21,871 bases of DNA, taken from NCBI GenBank assembly GCA_020696915.1, contig JAJFMR010000008.1:1-21871 (forward strand), in the 5' to 3' direction. The translations under genes were made by a program, and so were the position numbers. The notes beneath the pieces are model-generated. The model searched no databases. It worked only from the letters and a program-made list of their open reading frames with translations, and had not been told where the DNA came from. Positions 1-8,119 of the stretch are shown piece by piece. The first letter of the stretch is position 1; each line of letters begins with the position of its first letter. This stretch comes from Rhizobiaceae bacterium (GTDB lineage Bacteria; Pseudomonadota; Alphaproteobacteria; Rhizobiales; Rhizobiaceae).

Positions 1-1095
1 GGCGGCGTCGCCGGGCTCCTGAAGCGCGCCAAGGTGAAGATCGTCGTCGGCCAGGCCCGCTTTCGCGACGGCAAGACCGTCGAGGTCGCTACCGAGGTCG
101 GGCTTCAGGTGATCCGCGCCGAGATCGTGGTGATCGCCACGGGCTCGGCTTCCGTCGAACTGCCGTCGCTGCCGTTCGGCGGCAATGTGATTTCGTCCAC
201 TGAGGCCCTCGCTCTCGAAGAGGTTCCGGGTCAGCTGGCGGTGGTCGGCGCCGGCTACATCGGACTGGAGCTCGGCATCGCCTTTGCCAAGATGGGCGCG
301 AAGGTGACGATCGTGGAGGCGGAGGACCGCATCCTGCCGCTCTACGACGCCGAGCTGACAAGGCCGGTCGCGAAGCGGCTTTCCCAGCTTGGCATCGATG
401 TCCTGACAGGCGCCCGCGCGAAGGGTCTGGCCGCCAGTGGCGCACTGGCGGTCGAGTCCGTTGCCGGCGTCGAGCGGCGGATTGCGGCGGACAGGATCCT
501 GGTGACCGTCGGCCGCAGGCCGGTCCTGGACGGCTGGGGCAGGGAGGAAATCGAACTCGACATGGACGGCCGGTTCATCCGCATTGACGACCAGTGCCGG
601 ACCTCGATGCGCGGCATCTTCGCGGTCGGCGACGTGACCGGGGAGCCGATGCTTGCCCATCGCGCCATGGCGCAGGGCGAGATGGTGGCCGAGATCGCCG
701 CCGGACACGCGCGAAGCTTCGACAGGCGCTGCATTCCCGCGGTCTGTTTCACCGATCCCGAGATCGTCAGCGCCGGCCAGTCGCCCGAAGAAGCGGCAAG
801 GAGCGGACGCGACATCAAGGTCGGGCAGTTCCCGTTTCAGGCCAACGGCCGCGCCATGACCATGCTCGCGGAAGACGGTTTCGTGCGCGTCGTCGCACGG
901 GCGGACAATCACCTGGTGCTCGGCGTCCAGGCAGTCGGGCGCGGCATCTCGGAACTCGCTGCCGCATTCGCCCTGGCGATCGAGATGGGCGCCCGGCTGG
1001 AGGACATCGCCGGCACGATTCACGCCCATCCGACGCTCGGCGAAGCCCTGCACGAGGCGGCGCTTCGGACGCTGGGGCATGCACTGCACGTTTGA
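1..1095 (+). CDS. lpd: Dihydrolipoamide dehydrogenase (E3), C-terminal part, 5' end outside the window
   Basis: FAD flavoprotein that reoxidises the lipoyl groups of 2-oxoacid dehydrogenase complexes with NAD+. The reading frame is open from base 1, so the N-terminal FAD domain with its redox disulfide lies upstream; 364 residues are visible. Numbering from the first codon, the NAD-binding fold begins near residue 81 with GAGYIGLELG, and the second FAD motif is GIFAVGDVTGEPMLAHRAM. The C-terminal dimerisation domain ends with the catalytic HAHPTLGE (residues 341-348), which is diagnostic of E3 rather than of glutathione or mercuric reductases. The stretch IPAVCFTDPEIVSAG resembles E3 copies that go with branched-chain 2-oxoacid dehydrogenase, so an lpdV-type role is possible, but the partner genes are not visible. 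It converges on the next gene with 21 bases between stops. Confidence 0.9.
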   Translation, partial: GGVAGLLKRAKVKIVVGQARFRDGKTVEVATEVGLQVIRAEIVVIATGSASVELPSLPFGGNVISSTEALALEEVPGQLAVVGAGYIGLELGIAFAKMGAKVTIVEAEDRILPLYDAELTRPVAKRLSQLGIDVLTGARAKGLAASGALAVESVAGVERRIAADRILVTVGRRPVLDGWGREEIELDMDGRFIRIDDQCRTSMRGIFAVGDVTGEPMLAHRAMAQGEMVAEIAAGHARSFDRRCIPAVCFTDPEIVSAGQSPEEAARSGRDIKVGQFPFQANGRAMTMLAEDGFVRVVARADNHLVLGVQAVGRGISELAAAFALAIEMGARLEDIAGTIHAHPTLGEALHEAALRTLGHALHV

Positions 1096-1116
1096 GGTGG
1101 CAGGACGCGCCTGGGT

Positions 1117-2184
1117 TCAGGTGACGCGGCCGCGGGCGGCGACCGGCAGGATGTCGACGACCTCCTCGCCGGAAACCAGATAGACCGCGTCGAACAGGTT
1201 CGACACCACGCAGGCATGGTTCGGAAGGATCCTCACGCGGTCGCCGATGCGCGGCGCAGTGTCCTCGGCCAGCGCGACATGGCCGTGCTCTTCGCTCAAG
1301 CCGCTCAGGCGCGCGCCGGGAAATTCGACCAGCTCGCCGAAATCCGGCATGCCGAGCGTGTCGCTGGACAGTGCCTTCGAGCCGGCATCCACGATGGCGC
1401 GGGATGGCGTCGGGCGGCTGACGACGGTGGCAAGCACGGTCAGCGCACAATCCCCGGCGGTTCCCGCGCCTTTTGCGACCTGGTAACGGTCGAGATAGAT
1501 GTAGGTGCCGGGCCGGTACTCCCCCACCGCCTCGCTCTCATGGGCCCGCCACATGTCGGGCGTGCCGCCGCTGGAGACGAGGCCGCAGTCGAGGCCCGAG
1601 GCGATGAGCCCTGCCTTCGATTCTGACAGAAACCGGCTGGCGTCGTCTGGCCGGCCGGCGGGCGGATAGGTCATCAGGCCGCCGAAACGCAGTCCCGGCA
1701 CCCGTTCGATCTCGCTCGCCAGCTGGACCGCCGCGGCCGGCGTCTGCACGCCGCAGCGACCCATGCCGGTATCGCACTCGACCAGCACCCTCAGCCTGTG
1801 GGCTGCATCGGTGAACGCCCCGGCGAGACCGTCGAGCGTCTCCTTGCTGTCGGCGGTGACCGAAAGGGCGACGCGGCGATGCAATGCGGCGAGCCGCTCC
1901 AGCTTCGGGCGGCCGATTATGTTGTACGGCAGGAAAATGTCGGACAGGCCTGCGTCGGCCATCACCTCCGCCTCGCCGATCTTCTGGCAGGTTATGCCGG
2001 CCGCTCCCGCCTCGACCTGCCGCCGCGCCCAGAAGGGCAGCTTGTGTGTCTTGACATGGGGGCGAAGCCTAAGCCCGTGCCTGTCGGCATAAGCCTGTGC
2101 GCGCTCGATGTTGGCCTGGGCGCGGTCGATGTCGATCAGCACTGCGGGCGTGTCGATCGCGTCGACGGCACGGGGTGTGGGCAA
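1117..2184 (-). CDS. D-threonine aldolase / D-serine dehydratase-like PLP enzyme (DSD1 family)
   Basis: A 355-residue fold-type III PLP enzyme, expected to act in the cytoplasm on D-hydroxy amino acids (cleavage of D-threonine or deamination of D-serine); the exact substrate cannot be read from sequence. The alanine-racemase-like barrel opens with IDTPAVLIDID. The Schiff-base lysine lies in RPHVKTHK (residues 41-48, probably K45). The C-terminal beta domain contains LPNHAC, whose H323 and C325 match the metal-binding His-x-Cys of D-serine dehydratases. The start is TTG at 2184: no in-frame ATG lies near, family homology starts about ten residues in, and a GGAGG sits 9 bases upstream. It is convergent with the E3 gene and divergent from the protease gene. 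Confidence 0.85.
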   Translation of the reverse strand: MPTPRAVDAIDTPAVLIDIDRAQANIERAQAYADRHGLRLRPHVKTHKLPFWARRQVEAGAAGITCQKIGEAEVMADAGLSDIFLPYNIIGRPKLERLAALHRRVALSVTADSKETLDGLAGAFTDAAHRLRVLVECDTGMGRCGVQTPAAAVQLASEIERVPGLRFGGLMTYPPAGRPDDASRFLSESKAGLIASGLDCGLVSSGGTPDMWRAHESEAVGEYRPGTYIYLDRYQVAKGAGTAGDCALTVLATVVSRPTPSRAIVDAGSKALSSDTLGMPDFGELVEFPGARLSGLSEEHGHVALAEDTAPRIGDRVRILPNHACVVSNLFDAVYLVSGEEVVDILPVAARGRVT

Positions 2185-2334
2185 AGCGGACGTCCTCCAG
2201 GGCTTCGGACCGGGCCGGAACCTTGAGCCTTTCCCGGCGGGAAATCGAGAGGCGGCCGTCGATCTTTTTCAGGAATGCGCCTCGCGACAGCGACAAGGGC
2301 GGCGCCGGGCGTGCTTCGTTCCGCCGGCCGGCTG

Positions 2335-2345
2335 CTCTATAGTGG
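2335..2345 (+). promoter_or_regulatory. Candidate sigma-70 -10 box for the site-2 protease gene
   Basis: TATAGT at 2338-2343 matches the TATAAT consensus in five of six positions and lies 25 bases before the ATG at 2369. The best -35 at 17-base spacing is TTCGTT (2315-2320), which matches poorly. The 9-mer CTATAGTGG (2337-2345) recurs upstream of the SH3-protein gene at 13678. Predicted from sequence only. Confidence 0.35.
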
Positions 2346-2368
2346 GCACTCAAGACAGGAGCATCAGC

Positions 2369-3451
2369 ATGCAATGGTCCGTGCCGATCGGCCGTATCGC
2401 CGGCAGCGAAATCCGCATCCATCTCACCTTCCTGCTCCTGCTTCTGTGGATCGGCATCGTGCATTACCAGACCGGCGGCGCGCCTGCGGCCACGGAAGGC
2501 GTTCTTTACGTGATTGCGGTGTTCGCCTGCGTGGTCCTGCATGAATTCGGCCATGCGCTGGCGGCGCGGCGCTACGGCATCCGCACGCCGAGGATCACGC
2601 TCCTGCCGATAGGCGGCGTCGCCGAACTCGAAAGGATGCCGGAAAAACCCTCGGAGGAGATCGTGGTGGCGCTGGCCGGGCCGTTGGTCAATGTGGTGAT
2701 CGCCGCGCTGCTCATGCTCCCGCTCGGCGCAAGCGTCGACTCTGAGACCCTGAGCTCGATGGAGGATCCGAGGGTGGGATTCGTGGCTCGGCTTGCCGCC
2801 GTCAACATATGGCTGGTGCTCTTCAATCTCATCCCGGCTTTCCCGATGGATGGCGGCAGGGTGCTCAGGGCCTTGCTCGCCCTGCGCTACGGCCGTGTGC
2901 GGGCGACCGCGATCGCCGGCTCGGTCGGGCAGATCGCCGCCTTCGGATTCGGGTTTATCGGCCTTGTCTCGGGCAACGTTCTTTTGATCTTCATCGCGAT
3001 CTTCGTCTATCTCGCGGCCACCGCCGAGAGCCAGGCGATCGGATTGCAGGATGCCGCCCGCTCGCTGAAGATCCGCGACGCCATGATCACCCGCTTCGAG
3101 ACCCTCGGCCCTGCCTCCCGCCTGTCTGATGCGGCCGCGATGCTGCTCGGCACAACCCAGCACGAATTTCCGATTGTCGACGGCGCCGGCCGGCTCCGCG
3201 GCTTTCTCACCAGGGCCAGTCTGGTTTCGGGATTGAAGGAGCGCGGCACCGACGCGGCCGCCGTCGAGTTGATGACGAGAGACGTTCCCGAGGTCGGCGA
3301 GAACGAGCGTCTGAGTGCCGCGCTGGAAATGCTCCAGAAGGGGGGAGGTCCGGCAGTCGGCGTGATCGACCCCGATCGCAGGCTGGTCGGCTACGTGACC
3401 ATCGAGAACATCGGCGAACTGATGATGCTGCGATCGGCTGCGAGCCGCTGA
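2369..3451 (+). CDS. Site-2 protease family (M50) zinc metalloprotease with two CBS-like regions
   Basis: A 360-residue intramembrane metalloprotease of the M50B family, which cleaves substrates within the inner membrane. A first hydrophobic segment covers about residues 18-31. The zinc site HEFGH (58-62) is in the second segment, and the third ligand is the Asp of FPMDGGR (D161), following NLIPAFPMDGG as usual. Further membrane segments lie near 98-120, 140-157 and 182-218. From about residue 232 to 350 the chain becomes soluble, with two CBS-like halves (LKIRDAMITRFETL and VELMTRDVPEVGENERLSAA) that may bind an adenosyl ligand and regulate activity. The ATG at 2369 is preferred over earlier in-frame starts because AGGAG (2357-2361) sits 7 bases upstream and the family starts here. 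The substrate is unknown; recQ follows on the same strand. Confidence 0.88.
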   Translation: MQWSVPIGRIAGSEIRIHLTFLLLLLWIGIVHYQTGGAPAATEGVLYVIAVFACVVLHEFGHALAARRYGIRTPRITLLPIGGVAELERMPEKPSEEIVVALAGPLVNVVIAALLMLPLGASVDSETLSSMEDPRVGFVARLAAVNIWLVLFNLIPAFPMDGGRVLRALLALRYGRVRATAIAGSVGQIAAFGFGFIGLVSGNVLLIFIAIFVYLAATAESQAIGLQDAARSLKIRDAMITRFETLGPASRLSDAAAMLLGTTQHEFPIVDGAGRLRGFLTRASLVSGLKERGTDAAAVELMTRDVPEVGENERLSAALEMLQKGGGPAVGVIDPDRRLVGYVTIENIGELMMLRSAASR

Positions 3452-3512
3452 TGCCGGATTTGGCAGGGCTGGCCGCAGATTTGACGGTTGCACCTTGCCT
3501 GCCCGCGGAATT

Positions 3513-5447
3513 ATGCAGGAGGCTCCGCGGATCGGGAGCGAGCAGGCGCGCAGGGAGGTAAGGCTGCCAGACAACGACATCGCAGCGACCGGCGCAGGCT
3601 CGCTCCAGGGGCTCCTGCAGCAATACTGGGGCTACACCTCGTTCAGGCCACTCCAGCGTGAGGCCATCGACGCGGTGATCGAACGGCGCGATTCGCTCGT
3701 CGTTCTGCCGACCGGCGGCGGCAAATCGCTCTGCTTCCAGTTGCCGGCACTGGTGGACGCGCCCGGCGCGGGCGCCGCGACGTCGGGCCGACGCTCGCCG
3801 GTCGCCCTCGTCATCTCGCCCCTCATCGCGCTGATGAAGGATCAGGTTGACGGTCTGCTGGCGCAAGGCGTCTCGGCGGCCTCCCTGCACAGCGGCCAGA
3901 CACCGGCCGAGCGCCGCGCCGCCCTGGATCTGCTGCAGAGCGGCGCGTGCCGGCTGCTCTATGTCGCGCCGGAGCGGGCGGTCGGCGAGACGGCCGACGG
4001 CCTCAGGGCGCTCCTGGCGGCGCGCGGCGTTGCCTATGTGGCGGTGGACGAGGCCCACTGCATCAGCCAGTGGGGGCACGATTTCCGGCCGGAGTACCGC
4101 CTGCTCGCCAGCTTGCGGGAGGCGTTCGCCGGCATTGCGCTGCACGCCTACACCGCGACGGCGACGCCGCGCGTCCGGCGCGACATCTGCGACCAGCTTC
4201 GCCTCGTCGATCCGGCGGTGCTGGTGGGCGCGTTCGATCGGCCCAATTTGACCTATCGGGTTCTGCCGCGCGCCCATTTCCGGCGGCAACTGCTGACAAT
4301 CCTTCGCCGCCATGCCGGCGAGGCGGGCATCGTCTATTGCCTGTCGCGCCGGGATGTCGACGAGTTGGCCGTGGCGCTGGCCGACCAGGGAGTCCGCGCG
4401 CTTCCCTATCATGCCGGCCTGGACGACGCGACGCGGCACCGGCACCAGGACGCGTTCCTGAACGAATCGATCGATGTCATGGTGGCGACCGTCGCGTTCG
4501 GGATGGGGATAGACCGTTCCGACGTCCGGTTCGTCGTGCACGACGGCGCACCACCGTCGCTCGAGCAGTATCAGCAGGAGGCGGGACGCGCGGGACGCGA
4601 CGGGCTGCCGGCCGAGTGTGCCCTGGTCACCTCGCCTGCCGATTTCGCGCGCTGGCGAGAACGGCTGGACTCCAAGGGGCAATGGACCGAGGAGGCGCGC
4701 ACGCTGCTGCGCGGCATGCAGCGCTACGCCGCGGCCACCAGTTGCCGGCACCGCGCGCTGGTAGGTTACTTCGGCCAGGACCTGCCGGGGGATACATGCG
4801 GTGCGTGCGACTGGTGCCTGGGGGAACTCGAGCGCGCCGACGAACCCGTTGTGCTCGCGCAGAAGATCCTGTCGGCGGTCGCCCGTACCGGCCAGCGCTG
4901 GGGCGTCGGGCACATAGTCTCGGTGCTGCGCGGCGAGGCGATCGACGCGGTGACGCGTAGCGGGCATGACACGCTGAGCGTCTTCGGCCTGCTTGGCGAC
5001 ATGCCGGCAGCCGAACTGCGCGGATATGTCGATCAGCTGACGCAGGCCGGCTTCCTGGTGCGAGCCGGCGACCAGTATCCGACCCTGGCGATGAGCGACA
5101 GCGGCGTCGCGCTGATGCGCGGGCAGACCGGGTGCGTCTTGTTCCGGCAGCCGCTTCCCGCGAAGGGGAAAGCGCGCAAGCCGGCGCGCCACGGCGAGGA
5201 ATCCTGGGCGGGGGTGGACGCCACACTCTTCGAACGGCTGCGCGCGTTGCGTCTGGAACTGGCGCGCGACCGCGGGGTGCCGCCTTATGTGATCTTCCAC
5301 GACACCACGCTCAGGGAACTGGCGCGTGCAAGGCCGCGGCGCCTGGCCGACCTCCATGACATCCCGGGCGTCGGGGAGAAAAAGGTCGAGGCATTCGGCG
5401 CCGCCGTGCTGGACGTCATCCTGGGCGACGCACATCCGGGCGTGTGA
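3513..5447 (+). CDS. recQ: ATP-dependent DNA helicase RecQ
   Basis: A 3'-5' DNA helicase for recombinational repair and restart of stalled forks. Counting from the ATG at 3513 (644 residues): Walker A LPTGGGKS (65-72), Walker B DEAH (179-182) followed by the RecQ-specific aromatic loop, and motif VI ending AGRAGRDG (357-364). A zinc site uses C411, C429, C432 and C435, then comes a winged-helix RQC region (about 445-540) and a C-terminal HRDC domain (about 568-640). All parts of a full bacterial RecQ are present. The 5' end is uncertain. A TTG at 3495 and the ATG at 3513 lack a Shine-Dalgarno, while the strong GGGAGGT at 3553-3559 precedes an in-frame CTG at 3564, which would give a leader of the length usual for the family. 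It lies 61 bases after the protease gene. Confidence 0.93.
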   Translation: MQEAPRIGSEQARREVRLPDNDIAATGAGSLQGLLQQYWGYTSFRPLQREAIDAVIERRDSLVVLPTGGGKSLCFQLPALVDAPGAGAATSGRRSPVALVISPLIALMKDQVDGLLAQGVSAASLHSGQTPAERRAALDLLQSGACRLLYVAPERAVGETADGLRALLAARGVAYVAVDEAHCISQWGHDFRPEYRLLASLREAFAGIALHAYTATATPRVRRDICDQLRLVDPAVLVGAFDRPNLTYRVLPRAHFRRQLLTILRRHAGEAGIVYCLSRRDVDELAVALADQGVRALPYHAGLDDATRHRHQDAFLNESIDVMVATVAFGMGIDRSDVRFVVHDGAPPSLEQYQQEAGRAGRDGLPAECALVTSPADFARWRERLDSKGQWTEEARTLLRGMQRYAAATSCRHRALVGYFGQDLPGDTCGACDWCLGELERADEPVVLAQKILSAVARTGQRWGVGHIVSVLRGEAIDAVTRSGHDTLSVFGLLGDMPAAELRGYVDQLTQAGFLVRAGDQYPTLAMSDSGVALMRGQTGCVLFRQPLPAKGKARKPARHGEESWAGVDATLFERLRALRLELARDRGVPPYVIFHDTTLRELARARPRRLADLHDIPGVGEKKVEAFGAAVLDVILGDAHPGV

Positions 5448-5560
5448 GACTGTCTCGGCCGTTCGGCCGCGCGCCGCCCCTTTTGCAACCGCGAAAAAAC
5501 CTGTATGAGCCGCCGCAACGAAGCAGCGCTGCCTGGCGCGCCCGACCCCCGAGACCATTC

Positions 5561-7387
5561 ATGAACATCCGAAACATCGCGATCATCGCGCATGTCGACC
5601 ATGGCAAGACCACTCTGGTCGACCAGCTGCTGCGGCAGTCCGGCTCCTTCCGGGAAAACCAGCGCGTCGCGGAACGCGCCATGGATTCCAGCGACCTCGA
5701 GAAGGAGCGCGGCATCACCATCCTGGCAAAGGCCACTTCCGTGGACTGGAAGAGCACGCGGATCAACATCGTGGACACGCCGGGCCACGCCGATTTCGGC
5801 GGCGAGGTGGAGCGCATCCTGTCGATGGTCGATTCAGCAATCGTGCTCGTCGACGCTGCCGAAGGCCCGATGCCGCAGACCAAGTTCGTGGTCGGCAAGG
5901 CGCTCAAGGTCGGGCTGAAGCCGATTGTCGTCATCAACAAGATCGACCGGCCCGACGCCCGCCACGTCGAGGTCGTGAACGAAGTCTTCGATCTGTTCGC
6001 GGCGCTCGACGCCACCGACGAGCAGCTCGATTTCCCCATCCTTTACGGGTCCGGGCGCGACGGCTGGGTATCGGAATCACCCGACGGTCCGCGGGACGGT
6101 GGCCTCGCCCCCCTGTTCGACCTGGTCCTGAGCCATGTGCCGGCGCCAACCGTGCACCCCGGTCCGTTTCGCATGATCGGCACCATCCTCGAAGCCAATC
6201 CGTTCCTGGGCCGCATCATCACCGGCCGCATCGAATCCGGCTCGCTCAAACCGAACCAGGCGGTGAAGGTGCTCCACCATGACGGCTCGCTGGTGGAAAC
6301 TGGCCGGGTTTCCAAGATCCTGGCCTTCCGCGGCCTCGAAAGGCAGCCGATCGACGAGGCGCAGGCCGGTGACATCGTAGCCATAGCCGGACTCTCGAAG
6401 GGCAGCGTTGCGGATACCTTCTGCGACCCCGCTGTCACGGAGCCGCTGCATGCCCAGCCGATCGACCCGCCGACGGTCACTATGTCGTTTCTCGTCAACG
6501 ACTCGCCGCTGGCCGGAACCGAGGGCGACAAGGTCACCAGCCGTGTCATTCGCGACAGGCTGCTTCGCGAGGCCGAGGGAAACGTCGCGCTGAGGATCGA
6601 GGAATCGGCCGACAAGGATTCCTTTTATGTCTCCGGGCGGGGCGAGCTGCAGCTCGCCGTGCTGATCGAGACGATGCGCCGCGAAGGCTTCGAGCTCGCG
6701 GTGTCACGGCCTCGCGTGGTCATGCAGAAGGATCCGTCGGGCCAGCTTCTCGAACCCGTCGAGGAGGTGGTCATCGACGTCGACGAGGAGCATGCCGGGA
6801 TCGTCGTGCAGAAGATGTCGGAGCGAAAGGCCGAAATGGTGGAGCTCAGGCCGTCCGGCGGCAACCGACAGCGGCTGGTCTTTCATGCGCCGACGCGCGG
6901 TCTGATCGGCTACCAGTCGGAACTGCTCACCGACACGCGCGGCACCGCGGTCATGAACCGGCTGTTTCACGCTTACGAGCCCTACAAGGGCGACATTCCC
7001 GGCCGCACCAACGGGGTGCTCATCTCGAATGAGCAGGGCGAGGCGGTGGCCTATGCCATGTGGAACCTGGAGGATCGCGGGCCGATGGTCATCGATCCCG
7101 GCGTCAAGGTCTACCAGGGCATGATCATCGGCATCCACAGCCGCGACAACGATCTCGAAGTGAATGTCCTCAAGGGCAAGAAGCTGACCAACATCCGCGC
7201 CGCCGGCAAGGACGAGGCGGTTCGCCTCACGCCGCCCGTCAGGATGACGCTGGAGCGGGCACTCGCCTGGATCCAGGACGATGAACTGGTCGAGGTCACG
7301 CCGAGATCGATCCGCCTGCGAAAACTCTATCTCGATCCCAACGAGCGCAAGCGTTTCGAGAAGCAACGGACGGCCGGCGCCGCCTAG
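5561..7387 (+). CDS. typA: Translational GTPase TypA/BipA
   Basis: A 608-residue ribosome-binding GTPase related to EF-G and LepA, involved in 50S subunit assembly and in stress or cold adaptation. G motifs are intact: G1 AHVDHGKTT (10-18), G2 RGIT (50-53), G3 DTPGH (72-76) and G4 NKID (126-129). A beta-barrel domain, two alpha/beta domains and the TypA-specific C-terminal domain (RTNGVLISNEQGEAVAYAMW onward) follow. Length matches the family. The frame is open upstream to 5444, but ATG 5561 gives the canonical MNIRNIAIIAHVDHG start; the Shine-Dalgarno is weak. It lies 113 bases after recQ, so it probably has its own promoter, although I find no convincing one there. Confidence 0.96.
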   Translation: MNIRNIAIIAHVDHGKTTLVDQLLRQSGSFRENQRVAERAMDSSDLEKERGITILAKATSVDWKSTRINIVDTPGHADFGGEVERILSMVDSAIVLVDAAEGPMPQTKFVVGKALKVGLKPIVVINKIDRPDARHVEVVNEVFDLFAALDATDEQLDFPILYGSGRDGWVSESPDGPRDGGLAPLFDLVLSHVPAPTVHPGPFRMIGTILEANPFLGRIITGRIESGSLKPNQAVKVLHHDGSLVETGRVSKILAFRGLERQPIDEAQAGDIVAIAGLSKGSVADTFCDPAVTEPLHAQPIDPPTVTMSFLVNDSPLAGTEGDKVTSRVIRDRLLREAEGNVALRIEESADKDSFYVSGRGELQLAVLIETMRREGFELAVSRPRVVMQKDPSGQLLEPVEEVVIDVDEEHAGIVVQKMSERKAEMVELRPSGGNRQRLVFHAPTRGLIGYQSELLTDTRGTAVMNRLFHAYEPYKGDIPGRTNGVLISNEQGEAVAYAMWNLEDRGPMVIDPGVKVYQGMIIGIHSRDNDLEVNVLKGKKLTNIRAAGKDEAVRLTPPVRMTLERALAWIQDDELVEVTPRSIRLRKLYLDPNERKRFEKQRTAGAA

Positions 7388-7421
7388 ATCGACACTCCGG
7401 CGCTTGCGACGCGCCACGTGG

Positions 7422-7450
7422 CCACGCTTCTGGCGTCTGCGCCAGCGTGG
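7422..7450 (+). terminator. Hairpin after typA, candidate terminator or leader structure
   Basis: CCACGC (7422-7427) pairs with GCGTGG (7445-7450), and TGGCG (7431-7435) with CGCCA (7440-7444), around a TCTG loop; a three-base TTC bulge is on the left arm. That is 11 base pairs, 35 bases after the typA stop. No T-run follows, so it is not a classical intrinsic terminator. It also lies just before a TAGAAT (7451-7456) that could be the -10 of the lysE-type gene. Confidence 0.4.
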
Positions 7451-7479
7451 TAGAATCGTCGCCGCCTCGGGAGTGCTGC

Positions 7480-8091
7480 ATGGACATCACCTCGCTGATG
7501 ATTTTCGCCGGCGCACTGCTCGTCGCGGCGGGCACGCCGGGTCCGTCGATCGCCGCTCTCGTTGCCCGCGTCATCAGCCGGGGGTTCGGCGACGTGTTGC
7601 CGTTCCTGCTTGCCATGTGGATCGGCGAGGCGATCTGGCTGTCGATGGCGGTGTTCGGCCTCGCCTTCGTCGCCCAGACCTTCCATCTCGCCTTCGTCGT
7701 GGTGAAGTGGACAGGCGCCGCCTACCTTCTCTACCTGGCCTGGAAGATGTGGACGGCGCCGGTGGCCGTTGGCGAGGGCGAGCTGCCCCGCGACGATTCG
7801 CCGACCCGGCTGTTTCTGGCTGGCATGGCGGTCACCATGGGCAACCCCAAGATCATGATGTTCTACCTGGCGCTTCTGCCGGCCATCGTCGATCTCGCAA
7901 AGGTAACGGTGGTCGGCTGGGCCACGCTCGTGTTGACCATGGCAATCGTCCTGGTGGCGATCGACCTCGCCTGGGTCGCGGCTGCCGCACAGGCGCGACG
8001 GGTGCTGAAGAGCCCGCGCATGCTGCGGTTCGCCAACCGGCTGAGCGCCACTACGATGGCCGGCGCCGCTGCGGCGGTCGCCGCGCGCTGA
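7480..8091 (+). CDS. LysE/RhtB family amino-acid exporter
   Basis: A 203-residue inner-membrane protein of the LysE/RhtB family, which exports amino acids such as lysine, homoserine or threonine using the proton motive force; the substrate is not predictable here. The signature GTPGPSIAALVAR (residues 18-30) follows the first hydrophobic segment. About five or six membrane segments are visible, and a polar loop near 93-107 separates the two halves, with GMAVTMGNPKIMMFYLALLP starting the second half. The ATG at 7480 is chosen over a GTG at 7447 because GGGAG (7468-7472) stands 7 bases upstream and the resulting length fits the family. It ends 28 bases from the convergent peroxidase-related gene. 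Confidence 0.88.
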   Translation: MDITSLMIFAGALLVAAGTPGPSIAALVARVISRGFGDVLPFLLAMWIGEAIWLSMAVFGLAFVAQTFHLAFVVVKWTGAAYLLYLAWKMWTAPVAVGEGELPRDDSPTRLFLAGMAVTMGNPKIMMFYLALLPAIVDLAKVTVVGWATLVLTMAIVLVAIDLAWVAAAAQARRVLKSPRMLRFANRLSATTMAGAAAAVAAR

Positions 8092-8096
8092 GCCGG

Positions 8097-8119
8097 CCCG
8101 GCAACAGGAGCAGGCCGGG
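8097..8119. terminator. Shared hairpin between convergent genes
   Basis: CCCGGC (8097-8102) and GCCGGG (8114-8119) are perfect inverted repeats separated by 11 bases, filling most of the 28-base gap between the lysE-type stop and the stop of the gene on the other strand. The stem can extend by one wobble and one GC pair. There is no T tract on either strand, so termination could be only partial or Rho-assisted. Confidence 0.4.

Noticed and set aside
2069..3580. 503-codon minus-strand frame across the protease gene
   Set aside because: It is antisense to the HEFGH-containing protein and composed of low-complexity Arg/Gly/Asp-rich sequence.
5483..5509. Promoter for typA (TTGCAA and TATGAG)
   Set aside because: The spacing is only 15 bases and the -10 is poor, so it is not listed as a feature.
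3207..5558. 783-codon open frame on the minus strand across recQ
   Set aside because: It is antisense to a gene with all RecQ motifs, its residues are Arg/Ala/Pro-rich without domain character, and GC-biased third positions explain the lack of stops.
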